A stretch of 64,000 nucleotides of DNA. It comes from Thermococcus sp. Lineage in GTDB: Archaea > Methanobacteriota_B > Thermococci > Thermococcales > Thermococcaceae. Positions 17,893 through 25,931 of the stretch are shown in pieces. Position numbers and translations under genes: made by a program. The stretch's first letter is position 1. Each line of letters opens with the position of its first letter. The stretch spans positions 62,001 through 126,000 of the forward strand of contig NZ_JALUFF010000027.1 of assembly GCF_027052235.1 (NCBI RefSeq), read 5' to 3'. The notes beneath the pieces are model-generated. The model was not told the origin of the DNA. It did not search any database and worked only from the letters and a program-made list of their open reading frames with translations.

Positions 17893-17991
17893 CGTGAATC
17901 TGATAAAACTTTCCCTTTTCGGGGGCATGTTTGACAGAAATCCCTCCACAACGCTTTTTTGGCCACCTCAGATTTTCCCCGGGGTGAGAAA

Positions 17992-18243
17992 ATGGAGTGG
18001 GGACAGATAATAGGTCTTTTGGGCATGATACTCCTCGTCAGCTCGTGGGTTCCTCAGACGGTTGAGACGGTGAGGAAAAGGCACTGCCCTCTCAACCTTG
18101 AGTTCATAATAATCTACGTAGTCGCAGCTAGCCTGCTCACTGTCTACTCCTACATCATAGGCGACTGGATATTCTTTACGCTGAACTTCCTGTCGGCATT
18201 TCAGAGTGCCATAAACCTGGTGGTAAAATTGATGGAGAAGTAG
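17992..18243 (+). CDS. PQ-loop / SemiSWEET-like small membrane protein
   Basis: 83 aa with three membrane helices. SSWVPQTVETVRKR contains the PQ motif, and the layout matches half-transporters of the SWEET/PQ-loop superfamily. The substrate is unknown. ATG 17992 follows GGGGTGAG; the frame opens at 17959, but that region has no ribosome binding site. It ends 2 nt from the convergent PEBP gene. Confidence 0.72.
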   Translation: MEWGQIIGLLGMILLVSSWVPQTVETVRKRHCPLNLEFIIIYVVAASLLTVYSYIIGDWIFFTLNFLSAFQSAINLVVKLMEK

Positions 18244-18245
18244 AC

Positions 18246-18800
18246 TCACTTCCTCTCGTAGAGCCCTACGACCTCTCCCCACTGAATCACATGGCCTTCC
18301 ATTGCCCTCTCAAGCTCTTTCCTCGTGGCACCGGGCTTGAGTTTGAGCTCTGTATCGAGGGCGTAGACCTTAAAATGATAGTGGTGCGGCTTTCCCCTCG
18401 GCGGGCACGGGCCGTTGTAGCCTATCTTTCCGAAGTCGTTCCTGCCCTGAACAATGTGGATTGGCTCTTCCACGACTTCCTTCTTTGGCAGACCCTCGGG
18501 TATCTCACCCACCGGTGGTATGTTCCATGCTATCCAGTGAGTAAAGGTTCCTCCCGGAGCATCGGGGTCATCAACTATAACAACGAGGCTCTTTGCCTTT
18601 TCGCTGATGTTCCCGATGTAGATTGGGGGATTCCAGTCCTCCCCCTCGCAGGTAAACTTCTTCGGTATGAACTCCCCGTTGTGGAAAACGGAGCCAACCT
18701 TCAGCGTCATCCCAACACCTCCTTCAGGTCTTTCCTGGGAAACACAACCTGCCGCGAGGATGACCAGCGCAACGAGTATCCAGGGGATTATCCCTTTCAT
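18246..18800 (-). CDS. PEBP-family (YbhB/YbcL-like) lipoprotein
   Basis: 184 aa from ATG 18800. The lipobox LVILAAGC suggests membrane anchoring. The PEBP core is clear: IVDDPDAPGGTFTHWIAWNI (DPDxP and THW), GYNGPCPPRGKPHHYHFKVY (GP.PP and H.Y.F). These proteins bind anionic ligands, but the physiological role in archaea is unknown. An in-frame ATG at 18842 would add 14 residues ahead of the signal sequence and is unlikely. Divergent from the SDR gene over an 18-bp inverted repeat. Confidence 0.85.
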   Translation of the reverse strand: MKGIIPWILVALVILAAGCVSQERPEGGVGMTLKVGSVFHNGEFIPKKFTCEGEDWNPPIYIGNISEKAKSLVVIVDDPDAPGGTFTHWIAWNIPPVGEIPEGLPKKEVVEEPIHIVQGRNDFGKIGYNGPCPPRGKPHHYHFKVYALDTELKLKPGATRKELERAMEGHVIQWGEVVGLYERK

Positions 18801-18808
18801 GGTAAGTA

Positions 18809-18826
18809 TTACGTTTCTAAACGTAA
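18809..18826. promoter_or_regulatory. 18-bp inverted repeat between PEBP and SDR genes
   Basis: TTACGTTT-CT-AAACGTAA is a perfect 8-bp inverted repeat with a 2-nt centre. It begins 9 nt upstream of the PEBP start and lies 58 nt upstream of the SDR start, next to the SDR TATA-like TTTATTAA (18844-18851). The position suits a dimeric regulator that controls both genes. Confidence 0.55.
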
Positions 18827-18883
18827 AAATGTTTCGCGTCAATGTTTATTAATCGGAACGTTCAATCTTCAGTGGTGGTTGCC

Positions 18884-19606
18884 ATGGAGCTTAAGGGCAA
18901 GGTTGCCCTCGTTACAGGTTCCGCGAGGGGTATCGGGAGGGCCATAGCGGTTGAACTCGCAAAGAGAGGGGCGAACGTCGTCATAAACTATGCCCACAGC
19001 GAGGAGGAGGCCAAGAAGACGGAAGAAGCCTGCAGGCAATACGGCGTTGAAACGCTTGTCGTTAAAGCTGACGTCAGCAAGAGGGAGGAAGTCAGGGCTA
19101 TGGTGGAGAAGATAATCGAGCGCTTTGGCAGGATAGACGTACTTGTGAACAACGCCGGGATTCTTGGAAAGGCCCTAAGACCGATGGATGTCACCGACGA
19201 GGATTGGGACGCCGTTTTGGCTGTAAACCTCAAGGGGGCCTTCATAGTAACGCAGGAGGTTCTGAAGTACATGAAGAGGGGCAAAATCGTCAATATAGCC
19301 TCCATAGCCGGCAAGGACGGCGGAACTGTTGGCCCGCACTACGCTGCATCTAAAGGTGGCTTAATAGCCCTCACCTTCAACCTCGCAAGGCATCTGGCGC
19401 CTGATATACTCGTCAACGCCGTCGCTCCGGGTCCGGTTGATACAGACCTGATTAGTCCGGAGATAAAGGAAAAACTCAGAAAGCTCTCCCTAACGGGTGA
19501 GATAGCAAAACCAGAGGAGATAGCCCACGCCGTGATATTCCTCCTCGAAAACGACCATGTTACCGGGGAAGTGGTTGACGTCAACGGCGGCAGGCTGATG
19601 GATTGA
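18884..19606 (+). CDS. Short-chain dehydrogenase/reductase (FabG-like)
   Basis: 240 aa. The NAD(P) motif TGSARGIG is at residues 11-18. The NNAG motif is present, as are a catalytic Ser region (IVNIASIAG) and YxxxK (Y153, K157 in HYAASKGG). The C-terminal VTGEVVDVNGG is typical of the family. By sequence it resembles 3-oxoacyl-ACP reductases, but archaea lack the ACP-based pathway, so the substrate is open. ATG 18884 follows GTGGTGGT; upstream ATG 18842 lacks a ribosome binding site. Confidence 0.85.
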   Translation: MELKGKVALVTGSARGIGRAIAVELAKRGANVVINYAHSEEEAKKTEEACRQYGVETLVVKADVSKREEVRAMVEKIIERFGRIDVLVNNAGILGKALRPMDVTDEDWDAVLAVNLKGAFIVTQEVLKYMKRGKIVNIASIAGKDGGTVGPHYAASKGGLIALTFNLARHLAPDILVNAVAPGPVDTDLISPEIKEKLRKLSLTGEIAKPEEIAHAVIFLLENDHVTGEVVDVNGGRLMD

Positions 19607-19671
19607 TAACCGATTAGAACAAAATGTTATGGTGGGGGGTTGTAAGTTCCCGTTTTCTGCGTTATAATTTT

Positions 19672-19700
19672 TGACATTTGTCATTCCATAAGTTTATATA
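19672..19700 (+). promoter_or_regulatory. DUF257 promoter with palindrome upstream of TATA
   Basis: TTTATATA at 19693-19700 is a near-ideal TATA box. TGACA-TT-TGTCA at 19672-19683 is a perfect palindrome about 10 nt upstream, covering the BRE-proximal region. The leader to the GTG start is about 20 nt and holds GGGGGTGAT. Confidence 0.65.
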
Positions 19701-19744
19701 CATACAGGTAGAAACATTGCCCGGTGATAACTGGGGGTGATTAA

Positions 19745-20383
19745 GTGATCAAGAAGGCCGATTGGTTATGGGATAGCTTAAAACCGGGAGAAACGGTTCT
19801 TATAGAGCATGATTCGCTAACGTCTCCGGCCCTTGGGTTTTACTATGCCGTTAAATGGGCGAAGACAAAGGGATACGAGGTCATTGTTGATGATATTCTC
19901 GATACCCTCTACATTCAGATTTCTCACTTAAAGCTCGCTGGTTGGGACATAGGTATTGTGGACGAACTCAAAGTCATAAAGGAGGGCGGAACCCTGAAGG
20001 TGGGGAACGTTGTGGCCCGCCTTAGGCTCGATCAATATGCCATACGACAAACCCAGTATTCACGGGTTTACGAGCCCCTCATCTCCAGAGGGGGCGTAGT
20101 GAATATAGTGCTTGGCTTGGATAAACTGTTCTTGATATCCGATATGCACGATAATATGAAAACGGTCAACTCTATCTTGAGCTATACTGGTGATGACCGC
20201 AGGATAGCCCTATATTTCATTAACAGGGATCTTTTGGGAACCAGCTGTCCTCATTTCCTCCCCCTCTTGGAGGAGATAGCGACCACAGTTATCAAGGTAA
20301 CCAAGGAGAAGGGCAGGTACGTCTTTTCAGTTGTTAAATCCATCAACAACAAACTTGATGGAGAGTCACTGGCACTTCCCTGA
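19745..20383 (+). CDS. DUF257 family protein (Thermococcales-specific, KaiC-like fold)
   Basis: 212 aa. It fits DUF257, a family largely confined to Thermococcales: SLKPGETVLIEHDSLTSPAL at the N-terminus and HLKLAGWDIGIVDELKVIKE in the middle. The fold is thought to be RecA/KaiC-like, but there is no intact Walker A here, so ATP hydrolysis is doubtful. GTG 19745 lies behind GGGGGTGAT. Function unknown. The strong promoter suggests appreciable expression. Confidence 0.78.
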   Translation: MIKKADWLWDSLKPGETVLIEHDSLTSPALGFYYAVKWAKTKGYEVIVDDILDTLYIQISHLKLAGWDIGIVDELKVIKEGGTLKVGNVVARLRLDQYAIRQTQYSRVYEPLISRGGVVNIVLGLDKLFLISDMHDNMKTVNSILSYTGDDRRIALYFINRDLLGTSCPHFLPLLEEIATTVIKVTKEKGRYVFSVVKSINNKLDGESLALP

Positions 20384-20435
20384 GCGTTGGCAATGCATTT
20401 TTAACTTTACCCCTCCTATATTCTCTTGATGCCCG

Positions 20436-20897
20436 ATGGAGATCCTGTGGGAGAAGGAGGTTGCCGCTTCGAGCATAGTGGTTTCGCCGAGGCCGGTCTG
20501 GAAGTGCCGTGCTTGTCTCATGTACAGTAAAAGGCCCTCGTGCCCTCCCCACGCCCCGGACTGGAGGGAAGCTAAGGAGTGGGTTGGGAGCTTTAGGAAG
20601 GCCCTCCTCGTGAAGTTCTCAATAAACATGGAGGACTTTGAAGAGGAAAAGCGGAAAGCCCTTCTCTGGCTCCTCAAGAGGGAAGCCGAGCTCTTCAAGG
20701 AGGGCAAGCTCTACGCGATGGCCCTCTTCCCGGGCAACTGCAACCTCTGCGACGACTGCCCCTTTGAGAGGGGTCAAGCATGCAGGATGCCTGAAAAGGT
20801 CAGGCCGAGCGTTGACGCCGTGGGAATAGAGCTGAGCTCCCTCGTGGATATAGACTTCTCCGAGAGCGTCCTCTACGGCTTGATAATGGTGGAGTAA
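20436..20897 (+). CDS. DUF2284 predicted metal-binding protein
   Basis: 153 aa. DUF2284-type cysteine pattern: KCRACLMYSKRPSCPPHAP near residues 28-46 and CNLCDDCPFERGQAC near 105-119, likely ligands for an Fe-S cluster or zinc. The gene ends 1 nt before the CARF-like gene, so the two form an operon with the PIN gene. No enzymatic role is established for the family. An A/T-rich TTTTTAACTT about 36 nt upstream could be the promoter. Confidence 0.8.
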   Translation: MEILWEKEVAASSIVVSPRPVWKCRACLMYSKRPSCPPHAPDWREAKEWVGSFRKALLVKFSINMEDFEEEKRKALLWLLKREAELFKEGKLYAMALFPGNCNLCDDCPFERGQACRMPEKVRPSVDAVGIELSSLVDIDFSESVLYGLIMVE

Positions 20898-20898
20898 A

Positions 20899-21393
20899 AT
20901 GGCTGGAAAGCTCGCCTACGTGAGTATCTTGGGCCGTTCGCCCTGGGCGTCTGTGAACACTTACTACAAGCTCCTCAGGGAGTACGGGATGGGGGGCATC
21001 GAGAGGCTGTACATCTTCACCGAGGAGAGGTATAGGGAAGGCCTTAGAAAGGTTGTCAGGGCCTTCGATGTTCTCTCCTCGGCTTACAGCATGAACCCTG
21101 AGATATTTACAGTCGTTTTACCTGACTACGGCTTCAACGAGGCTGAGAAGAAGTTCCATGAGCTCTTTTCGGAGCTCGCCGGAGAGGGGTATGGCATAGG
21201 GATAGACATAACCTCCGGTAGAAAGGCCATTGTCGCCGCGGCGATAGTGCAGTCAATCAACTTTCCCGTTTCCTTCATCGTCTACATGGGACTTCTCGAC
21301 AGGGACTTCCCGAACAGGCCCTACATGATGATTCCGGCTCACTTGCAACCCGTTAAGAACTTCATGGGGGCTGGGCTGTGGGAGAAGTCGTGA
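20899..21393 (+). CDS. CARF-like Rossmann-fold protein
   Basis: 164 aa. Strand 1 plus loop reads VSILGRSPWASVNTYYKLL, and a later strand plus loop reads GIDITSGRKAIVAAAIVQSI. These two motifs (an LGxSP-type loop and a D-T-S/G-G-x-K loop) are the ligand-binding signature of CARF domains in Csm6/Csx1-like proteins. It has no effector domain of its own; the next gene supplies a PIN nuclease. If the assignment holds, it would sense a nucleotide signal such as a cyclic oligoadenylate. No cas gene is in the window. Confidence 0.6.
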   Translation: MAGKLAYVSILGRSPWASVNTYYKLLREYGMGGIERLYIFTEERYREGLRKVVRAFDVLSSAYSMNPEIFTVVLPDYGFNEAEKKFHELFSELAGEGYGIGIDITSGRKAIVAAAIVQSINFPVSFIVYMGLLDRDFPNRPYMMIPAHLQPVKNFMGAGLWEKS

Positions 21394-22373
21394 TACAGAA
21401 GCCTGAACTTCAGATACTGATCAACCTTCTGGCCGAGAAAGGAGAACTCGAAGTTTCCTACCCCCTCTACGAGCTTCCCCTTCTCAAGGTTAGACCTTCG
21501 GCGAGAGGGTACGAACTAACCGTCCTGGCCGAGAGGAGAGCTTTTAATGCCCTTTCCCGGGGGCATTCCTCGGAGCTTCCCACGTGGAGCGACTTCTACG
21601 AATGCTTTATTTCCTCCGGCATAGTGAGGTACGAGAACCTTGACGAGTTCGAGAGAACCCTTGAGCTCTACCGCAGGCTGAGGAAGGGCGTCGTTTTCGC
21701 CCCCGACACGAACCTCTTCTACCACCGCTTCATCTCCTCCTACCGACCCCTCGACGGCTACCAGATAATAGTGGCCGAGGGGGTTAAAAAGGAGATAGAG
21801 GAGGCCATGAACTACAAATACCGGAGGAAGCAACTGGAGGAACTCTCAAGGGTCGTCAGAAACCCCCACCTGCTCAGGGAGTTCAACAACAGGCGGACGA
21901 AGAAGAGCAGGAAAGCTGCATACATAGCCCTAAAGGAGTTCGAGAGGCTGAAAGACAGGATAATCATAGCGGAAAGCGTGAGTGAGCCCGTCCACAACAA
22001 CGACGAGCTTATAGTGAAGACCCTGAAGCGCTACGACACGATGAGCCCGGTTTTGGTGGTGTTTCTCACGGCGGACATAGCTGTAACGGACGTTGCCGAG
22101 ATGGAGGGCCTTGAGTACTTCCTCTTCAAATACCCCCGGGAAAGCCTTGGCCACCACGAAGTCTCGGCCTACCAGTTGAGGACGTTGCTCTTCAACCTCT
22201 CGGCCGTCTTTGGTGTCATCGAGGTGAACGGCATCGTAATCTTCGGCGAGTTCGGGGGCAAGGTTGCCCTCAACGAGCTCAAGCTGGCGTTCCCAGGCAA
22301 GGACGGGCTTTACAGTGAGTTCACCTTTCACCTTGACCTCAGCAGAAAGCTGATGGAGATAATGAAAGGTTAA
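21390..22373 (+). CDS. PIN-domain nuclease-like protein paired with CARF-like gene
   Basis: 327 aa from GTG 21390 (327 codons plus stop); GTG 21378 is an alternative. An N-terminal domain of about 100 residues precedes a PIN domain: VFAPDTNLFYHR (D110 and N112, numbered from 21378), GVKKEIEEAM (E139), NNDELIVKTL (D209) and VFLTADIAVTD (D233). These are the acidic metal ligands of PIN ribonucleases. A C-terminal domain of about 80 residues follows. The start codon overlaps the CARF-like stop (GTGA), which implies coupled production. RNA cleavage is a family inference; the target is unknown. Confidence 0.72.
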   Translation: MIQKPELQILINLLAEKGELEVSYPLYELPLLKVRPSARGYELTVLAERRAFNALSRGHSSELPTWSDFYECFISSGIVRYENLDEFERTLELYRRLRKGVVFAPDTNLFYHRFISSYRPLDGYQIIVAEGVKKEIEEAMNYKYRRKQLEELSRVVRNPHLLREFNNRRTKKSRKAAYIALKEFERLKDRIIIAESVSEPVHNNDELIVKTLKRYDTMSPVLVVFLTADIAVTDVAEMEGLEYFLFKYPRESLGHHEVSAYQLRTLLFNLSAVFGVIEVNGIVIFGEFGGKVALNELKLAFPGKDGLYSEFTFHLDLSRKLMEIMKG

Positions 22374-22663
22374 AGCTTCCTGGCCTTTAATGAGACAACG
22401 AGAAACTCAAAGACGAAGGTGAAAGCAGTAAAGAGCTCGGCGAAAACGGTTATGTATCCTCCAACCGGGAGGAGAAGGAGTGCCATACTGACCCCAAAGG
22501 CCGTCAGTTCTTCGCTTTCCCTTGATTCCCCTCCGTATCGGTATTCCATGAGGAAGACCAGCCAGTTCAGGGCAACGAAGAATGCGAGGGTGGGTCTAAA
22601 CTCCCAGAACAGGTAGGCGAGAGAGTAGGCCAGAAAGGGAACCGCCCAGTAAAGTCTCCTCAT
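22370..22663 (-). CDS. Small membrane protein of unknown function
   Basis: 97 aa with three or four predicted helices (LYWAVPFLAYSLAYLFW, LAFFVALNWLVFLMEY, VSMALLLLPVGGYITVFAEL). No family recognised. It overlaps the upstream lipoprotein gene by 4 nt and the convergent PIN gene by 4 nt. Confidence 0.65.
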   Translation of the reverse strand: MRRLYWAVPFLAYSLAYLFWEFRPTLAFFVALNWLVFLMEYRYGGESRESEELTAFGVSMALLLLPVGGYITVFAELFTAFTFVFEFLVVSLKARKL

Positions 22664-23355
22664 CCGTCCACCTCCATACGGGCTGATGTAATCTCCGTGC
22701 CGTTGTGGAGAACGATGAAAGTGTAGCTTCCGGAGTTAGCGAGCCTGAGGATAAGCCTGAGCTCCCCTCTGGTTTCCCCAAGGGTTAGAATCGTGGAGCC
22801 GTTGAGGTTGTTCAGCTCGGCTTTGTCTAGGGCGCCGGAGGCTTTCAGGACAGCTTGGGGCTGCACTTCGAGGTAAGATGTCGTTCCAATGCCTCCCGCT
22901 TCGATGGAAACCGGAATCTTCCGGGCGTAGGAGATGAAAACCGTCCCGTTAACTGGATGGGCGTTGACTGTGACGTTAAAGTCGTGGGGAACAAAAGGAG
23001 GGACGAGCTTCAGGGCGTAAAGGGTAACGCTGGTGTTGAAGTTCTCCCCGATTATCTCCACCTCAAACGTGTATAGCGTTGCGTTTATGCCCTCAAGAAA
23101 CCGCTCGACTTCCTCAAAAACAGTTAGGGGAGCAGTCAGATAGCCGGAGAACGTGCCGTTTATCTCGGCTGTTTTCACCCTCGCAGCTGCCGGGGAGGTT
23201 TCAGTCCCTGCCTGTTTGCTGGGACTGTGATGTGAAATGCTGGAAGTGTCCTCAATGCTGGATGGACTTTGAGCCGAGCCGGTGGTTGAGAGGCATCCAC
23301 TCGTAAGCACTCCGATAATCAGGATGGCGATGAGAAGGGCATAACTTCGGCGCAT
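22660..23355 (-). CDS. Lipoprotein of unknown function
   Basis: 231 aa. The lipobox VLTSGC puts the modified cysteine at about residue 21. A Ser/Thr-rich linker (about 22-56) leads to a beta-rich domain with many Asn-X-Ser/Thr sequons (NGT, NAT, NTS). ATG 23355 follows GGTGAGAG. It forms an operon with the membrane protein downstream. I recognise no specific family. Confidence 0.68.
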   Translation of the reverse strand: MRRSYALLIAILIIGVLTSGCLSTTGSAQSPSSIEDTSSISHHSPSKQAGTETSPAAARVKTAEINGTFSGYLTAPLTVFEEVERFLEGINATLYTFEVEIIGENFNTSVTLYALKLVPPFVPHDFNVTVNAHPVNGTVFISYARKIPVSIEAGGIGTTSYLEVQPQAVLKASGALDKAELNNLNGSTILTLGETRGELRLILRLANSGSYTFIVLHNGTEITSARMEVDG

Positions 23356-23418
23356 TCTCTCACCGGAGGTGTTAATCCACCAAGGCTTAAAAGTGTTACT
23401 AAAAGAAAGGAAAAGAAA

Positions 23419-24744
23419 TCAGCTCAGCATGCCCTCAAGCTTCTCGACGAACTCCATGCTCCTCCTGAGGTCGGCGAAGTACTCCTTTGCCTTTTCCACA
23501 TGCTCCCTCTCGACTCTTCCGCCTTTAGCCAGAACGCTTGCAGGAGCTAGGAGCTGGACGGCATAGCGGAGGCTGGTCTTCTCGCCGAGCTCGGCAAGGT
23601 ATTCTATCGCCTCCTCGCTGACCTCTATCTTCTCCTCCTTTGCGCGAATCTTGACTATCTCGCGGATTTCCTCCTTCTTGTAGGGCTCGGTGTTGATTAT
23701 CAGGAGCCTGTCGAGCATGTCTATTGGAATCCCGTGCGGGGCCTCTATGTCGGTTCCCCTTATCTTTGTCCTTCCACGGTTGGTTGCTAAGATAAGTATC
23801 GGCGCCAGTTCGCTTTCCATCGCCCTCGCTAGGAAGGAGAACGCCTCTATGTCGAGCATGTGAACCTCGTCTATAAAGAGAACCCCCGGGACAAGCGTTG
23901 CCCTTCCTTCCTCCACCCAGCTCTTTACGGTCTCGTCAACGCGCTGTCTTATCTCGTCGCTTATCTCGGCTCCCGTGCTGAATAGCAGGCCGAAGATGTT
24001 TCCGCGCGCGTTGGCGACATCCAAGTCGTGGAGCGTAACCGTGTAGGTGAACTCCTTTATCTTGAGAACCGGCCCGCTCGGAAGGTTGACCTTCCTCTTG
24101 AAGAAGAGTCCCTCTTCCTCCTTCGTGGTTCCAATCTTCGAGACCCTTCCGGTTTCTGCATCGATCTGGATGACGTCTCCCTCCTCAACGCCGAGCTCCA
24201 TGAGCTGATAGGCTATTTCCCTGCCCGCTCTGACGGTCTTCTCGTCGTCTTTAGTGCGCAGGGTTATCACGACGCTTTCCGGAACTTCCACGTAGGGGTT
24301 GAAGGGATGCCTCGTCTTGTTTATTCTAATCTCCTTAACCTCGCCTTCGTACACCTTCCTCTCCTCACTTATTCTAACCCCTATGGCCCTTCTCATGGCC
24401 TGCTTAAGGAACTCCGTCTTGTTGACCTCGGCCGAGTAAATCTCGCTCCCCGCTATCTGGACAAAGGGAACGTCCTCACCAAGTTCCCTGGCTATTCCCA
24501 TCGCTATGGCCGTTTTACCAGAACCGGTCGGCCCGACGAGGAGGATGCCCTTTCCGGCGAGCTTACCGCGCTTTATGAGCTCGACTGCTATTCCCGCGGC
24601 TTCCCTTGCCTTAACCTGCCCGACCATTCCGTCCGCTATGAACCTCGCCTTTCCGTTCTCGTCGAGGCCGAGACCTCTTATGTGGGAGTGCATGCCGACC
24701 CTTTCGAGACTTCTCGGGGCAGTCACTTCCTCTATCACTGGCAT
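23419..24744 (-). CDS. TIP49/RuvB-like AAA+ helicase (archaeal Pontin/Reptin homologue)
   Basis: 441 aa. Walker A GPTGSGKT is at 71-78, followed by the insertion domain (DII, about 120-290) and Walker B LFIDEVHMLD, with sensor-I ILATNRG. The SEIYSAEVNKTEFLKQAMRR block is the eukaryote/archaeal TIP49 signature. It probably forms hexamers acting in chromatin or RNP assembly; the archaeal role is not known. ATG 24744 follows GGGGGTGGTGCC. A TATA element on the minus strand lies at about 24788-24797. Confidence 0.93.
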   Translation of the reverse strand: MPVIEEVTAPRSLERVGMHSHIRGLGLDENGKARFIADGMVGQVKAREAAGIAVELIKRGKLAGKGILLVGPTGSGKTAIAMGIARELGEDVPFVQIAGSEIYSAEVNKTEFLKQAMRRAIGVRISEERKVYEGEVKEIRINKTRHPFNPYVEVPESVVITLRTKDDEKTVRAGREIAYQLMELGVEEGDVIQIDAETGRVSKIGTTKEEEGLFFKRKVNLPSGPVLKIKEFTYTVTLHDLDVANARGNIFGLLFSTGAEISDEIRQRVDETVKSWVEEGRATLVPGVLFIDEVHMLDIEAFSFLARAMESELAPILILATNRGRTKIRGTDIEAPHGIPIDMLDRLLIINTEPYKKEEIREIVKIRAKEEKIEVSEEAIEYLAELGEKTSLRYAVQLLAPASVLAKGGRVEREHVEKAKEYFADLRRSMEFVEKLEGMLS

Positions 24745-24805
24745 GGCACCACCCCCTTAATCTTTCCGAAGGTAACTAAAAGAGGGGATTTAAAAATTTG
24801 ACGGG

Positions 24806-24864
24806 TGGCTCAGGCCGTCGATCCCGGGCATCGGTACCCCAAAGGCCAATCTCATCATCGCCGG
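24806..24864 (-). ncRNA. C/D-box sRNA candidate
   Basis: On the minus strand a perfect C box ATGATGA (24852-24858) is followed 38 nt later by a D box CTGA (24810-24813). Short flanking complementarity (GGC before the C box, GCC after the D box) forms the terminal stem. An internal imperfect C'-like CGATGC lies midway. TATA-like TTTTTAAGAC (24881-24890) would start transcription about 25 nt downstream, at about 24862. The D guide ends ATCGACGGC; the methylated residue should pair with the fifth base before CTGA. It sits between queE and TIP49 and was not found as an ORF. Confidence 0.68.
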
Positions 24865-24895
24865 GGAAAGTTTGGGATTGGTCTTAAAAACACTC

Positions 24896-25657
24896 TCAGA
24901 GAACGTTGAGGTACTTATGCACCTGAAAACTGAGCCCGACGTTCTTTCTTCCCATTACCAGCGCGGCCTCGCGGTAGAGCTCCATAAGCCTCTCCTGGCT
25001 TATTTCAATCGGCTCTCTCGGTTGTATCGCCAGCGGTGCAAGTCCCTTTAAAATCTCCGCATACCAGCGAACGTTTTCAGCCCTCGTCTCCGAGGTAACG
25101 ACGAGCTTGGCGTAGACCTTTGCGCCTTCCCCCTTAAGAATCCTTATGCTCTCGACCTCCCTGAGAACGAGTCCTTTCCAGTCTTCCGTGGCTTTAGCCG
25201 TCTCGTCCTTTATGTCCACGCTCGCGTAGTCCACCAGAGGAGCAACCTCCTTAACAAGCTCTGGAAGACCCCCGTGGGTCTCAAGGAAGTTATCGAAACC
25301 GAGTTCTTTCATGCGCTCCATTAAGGCTTTCAGACCCTTTATCTGGAGCGTCGGCTCTCCCCCGGTGTAGCTTATCGAGTGTATATCCCCTGTATCAAGC
25401 CGTAGAACTGCATCAACGACCTCTTCAAGCGAAGCCGGATTCGGCTTATACTCGAACTTTCCGGTAAAGGGTTCTACCTCATAGCGCCAGCGGAAAACGC
25501 GGGATGCATCGATGTACTGTTTTGAGTCGCAATAATTACAGTGAAGGTCGCAACCGGCGAAGCGGACGAAAATCTGCCTTCTCCCGAAGGCTGAACCTTC
25601 GACGCTTCCCCCCTCGCCCTGCCAGCTGTTGAAGACCTCAGCCATTATGAGCCTCAT
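24896..25657 (-). CDS. queE: 7-carboxy-7-deazaguanine synthase
   Basis: 253 aa. Radical SAM enzyme that converts 6-carboxytetrahydropterin to 7-carboxy-7-deazaguanine for archaeosine/queuosine. CDLHCNYCD holds the 4Fe-4S cluster. The N-terminal FNSWQGEGGSVEGSAFGRRQ and YTGGEPTLQ motifs are characteristic. It overlaps the next upstream gene (25654) by 4 nt, so it is in an operon with two small hypothetical genes. Confidence 0.92.
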   Translation of the reverse strand: MRLIMAEVFNSWQGEGGSVEGSAFGRRQIFVRFAGCDLHCNYCDSKQYIDASRVFRWRYEVEPFTGKFEYKPNPASLEEVVDAVLRLDTGDIHSISYTGGEPTLQIKGLKALMERMKELGFDNFLETHGGLPELVKEVAPLVDYASVDIKDETAKATEDWKGLVLREVESIRILKGEGAKVYAKLVVTSETRAENVRWYAEILKGLAPLAIQPREPIEISQERLMELYREAALVMGRKNVGLSFQVHKYLNVL

Positions 25658-25920
25658 GGCTTTAACTCCTCCACGTTGAGTCCCTTAACTCTCTCGCTCA
25701 CGAAGCCCTCCAGTATCTCCACCTTAACGCTCCTCTCCTCGCCGGTCATGTCTGCCATGAGATGAACCGCTCTCGCGTAGTCCCAGAGCCTTCTCTTCGC
25801 CTCGGCGGTAACTCCCTCGGCCATGACTATCAGCTCTCTCTCCTCGGGATGGGCACTCATCCACCCTATGACCTTTTCCGCGTCCCTCTCGGTGAATACG
25901 CCCCTTTTCTTGAAGAGCAT
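25654..25920 (-). CDS. Hypothetical protein in queE operon
   Basis: 88 aa from ATG 25920 (behind GGTGGTGGGG). The ATG at 25935 overlaps the upstream stop and would add five residues. Basic and acidic, mostly helical, no recognised domain (TERDAEKVIGWMSAHPEERE). It is linked to queE by a 4-nt overlap. Confidence 0.65.
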   Translation of the reverse strand: MLFKKRGVFTERDAEKVIGWMSAHPEERELIVMAEGVTAEAKRRLWDYARAVHLMADMTGEERSVKVEILEGFVSERVKGLNVEELKP

Positions 25921-25931
25921 TCCCCACCACC

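Noticed and set aside
20436-22373. CRISPR-Cas locus around the CARF-like gene
   Set aside because: No direct-repeat array and no cas gene within the window.
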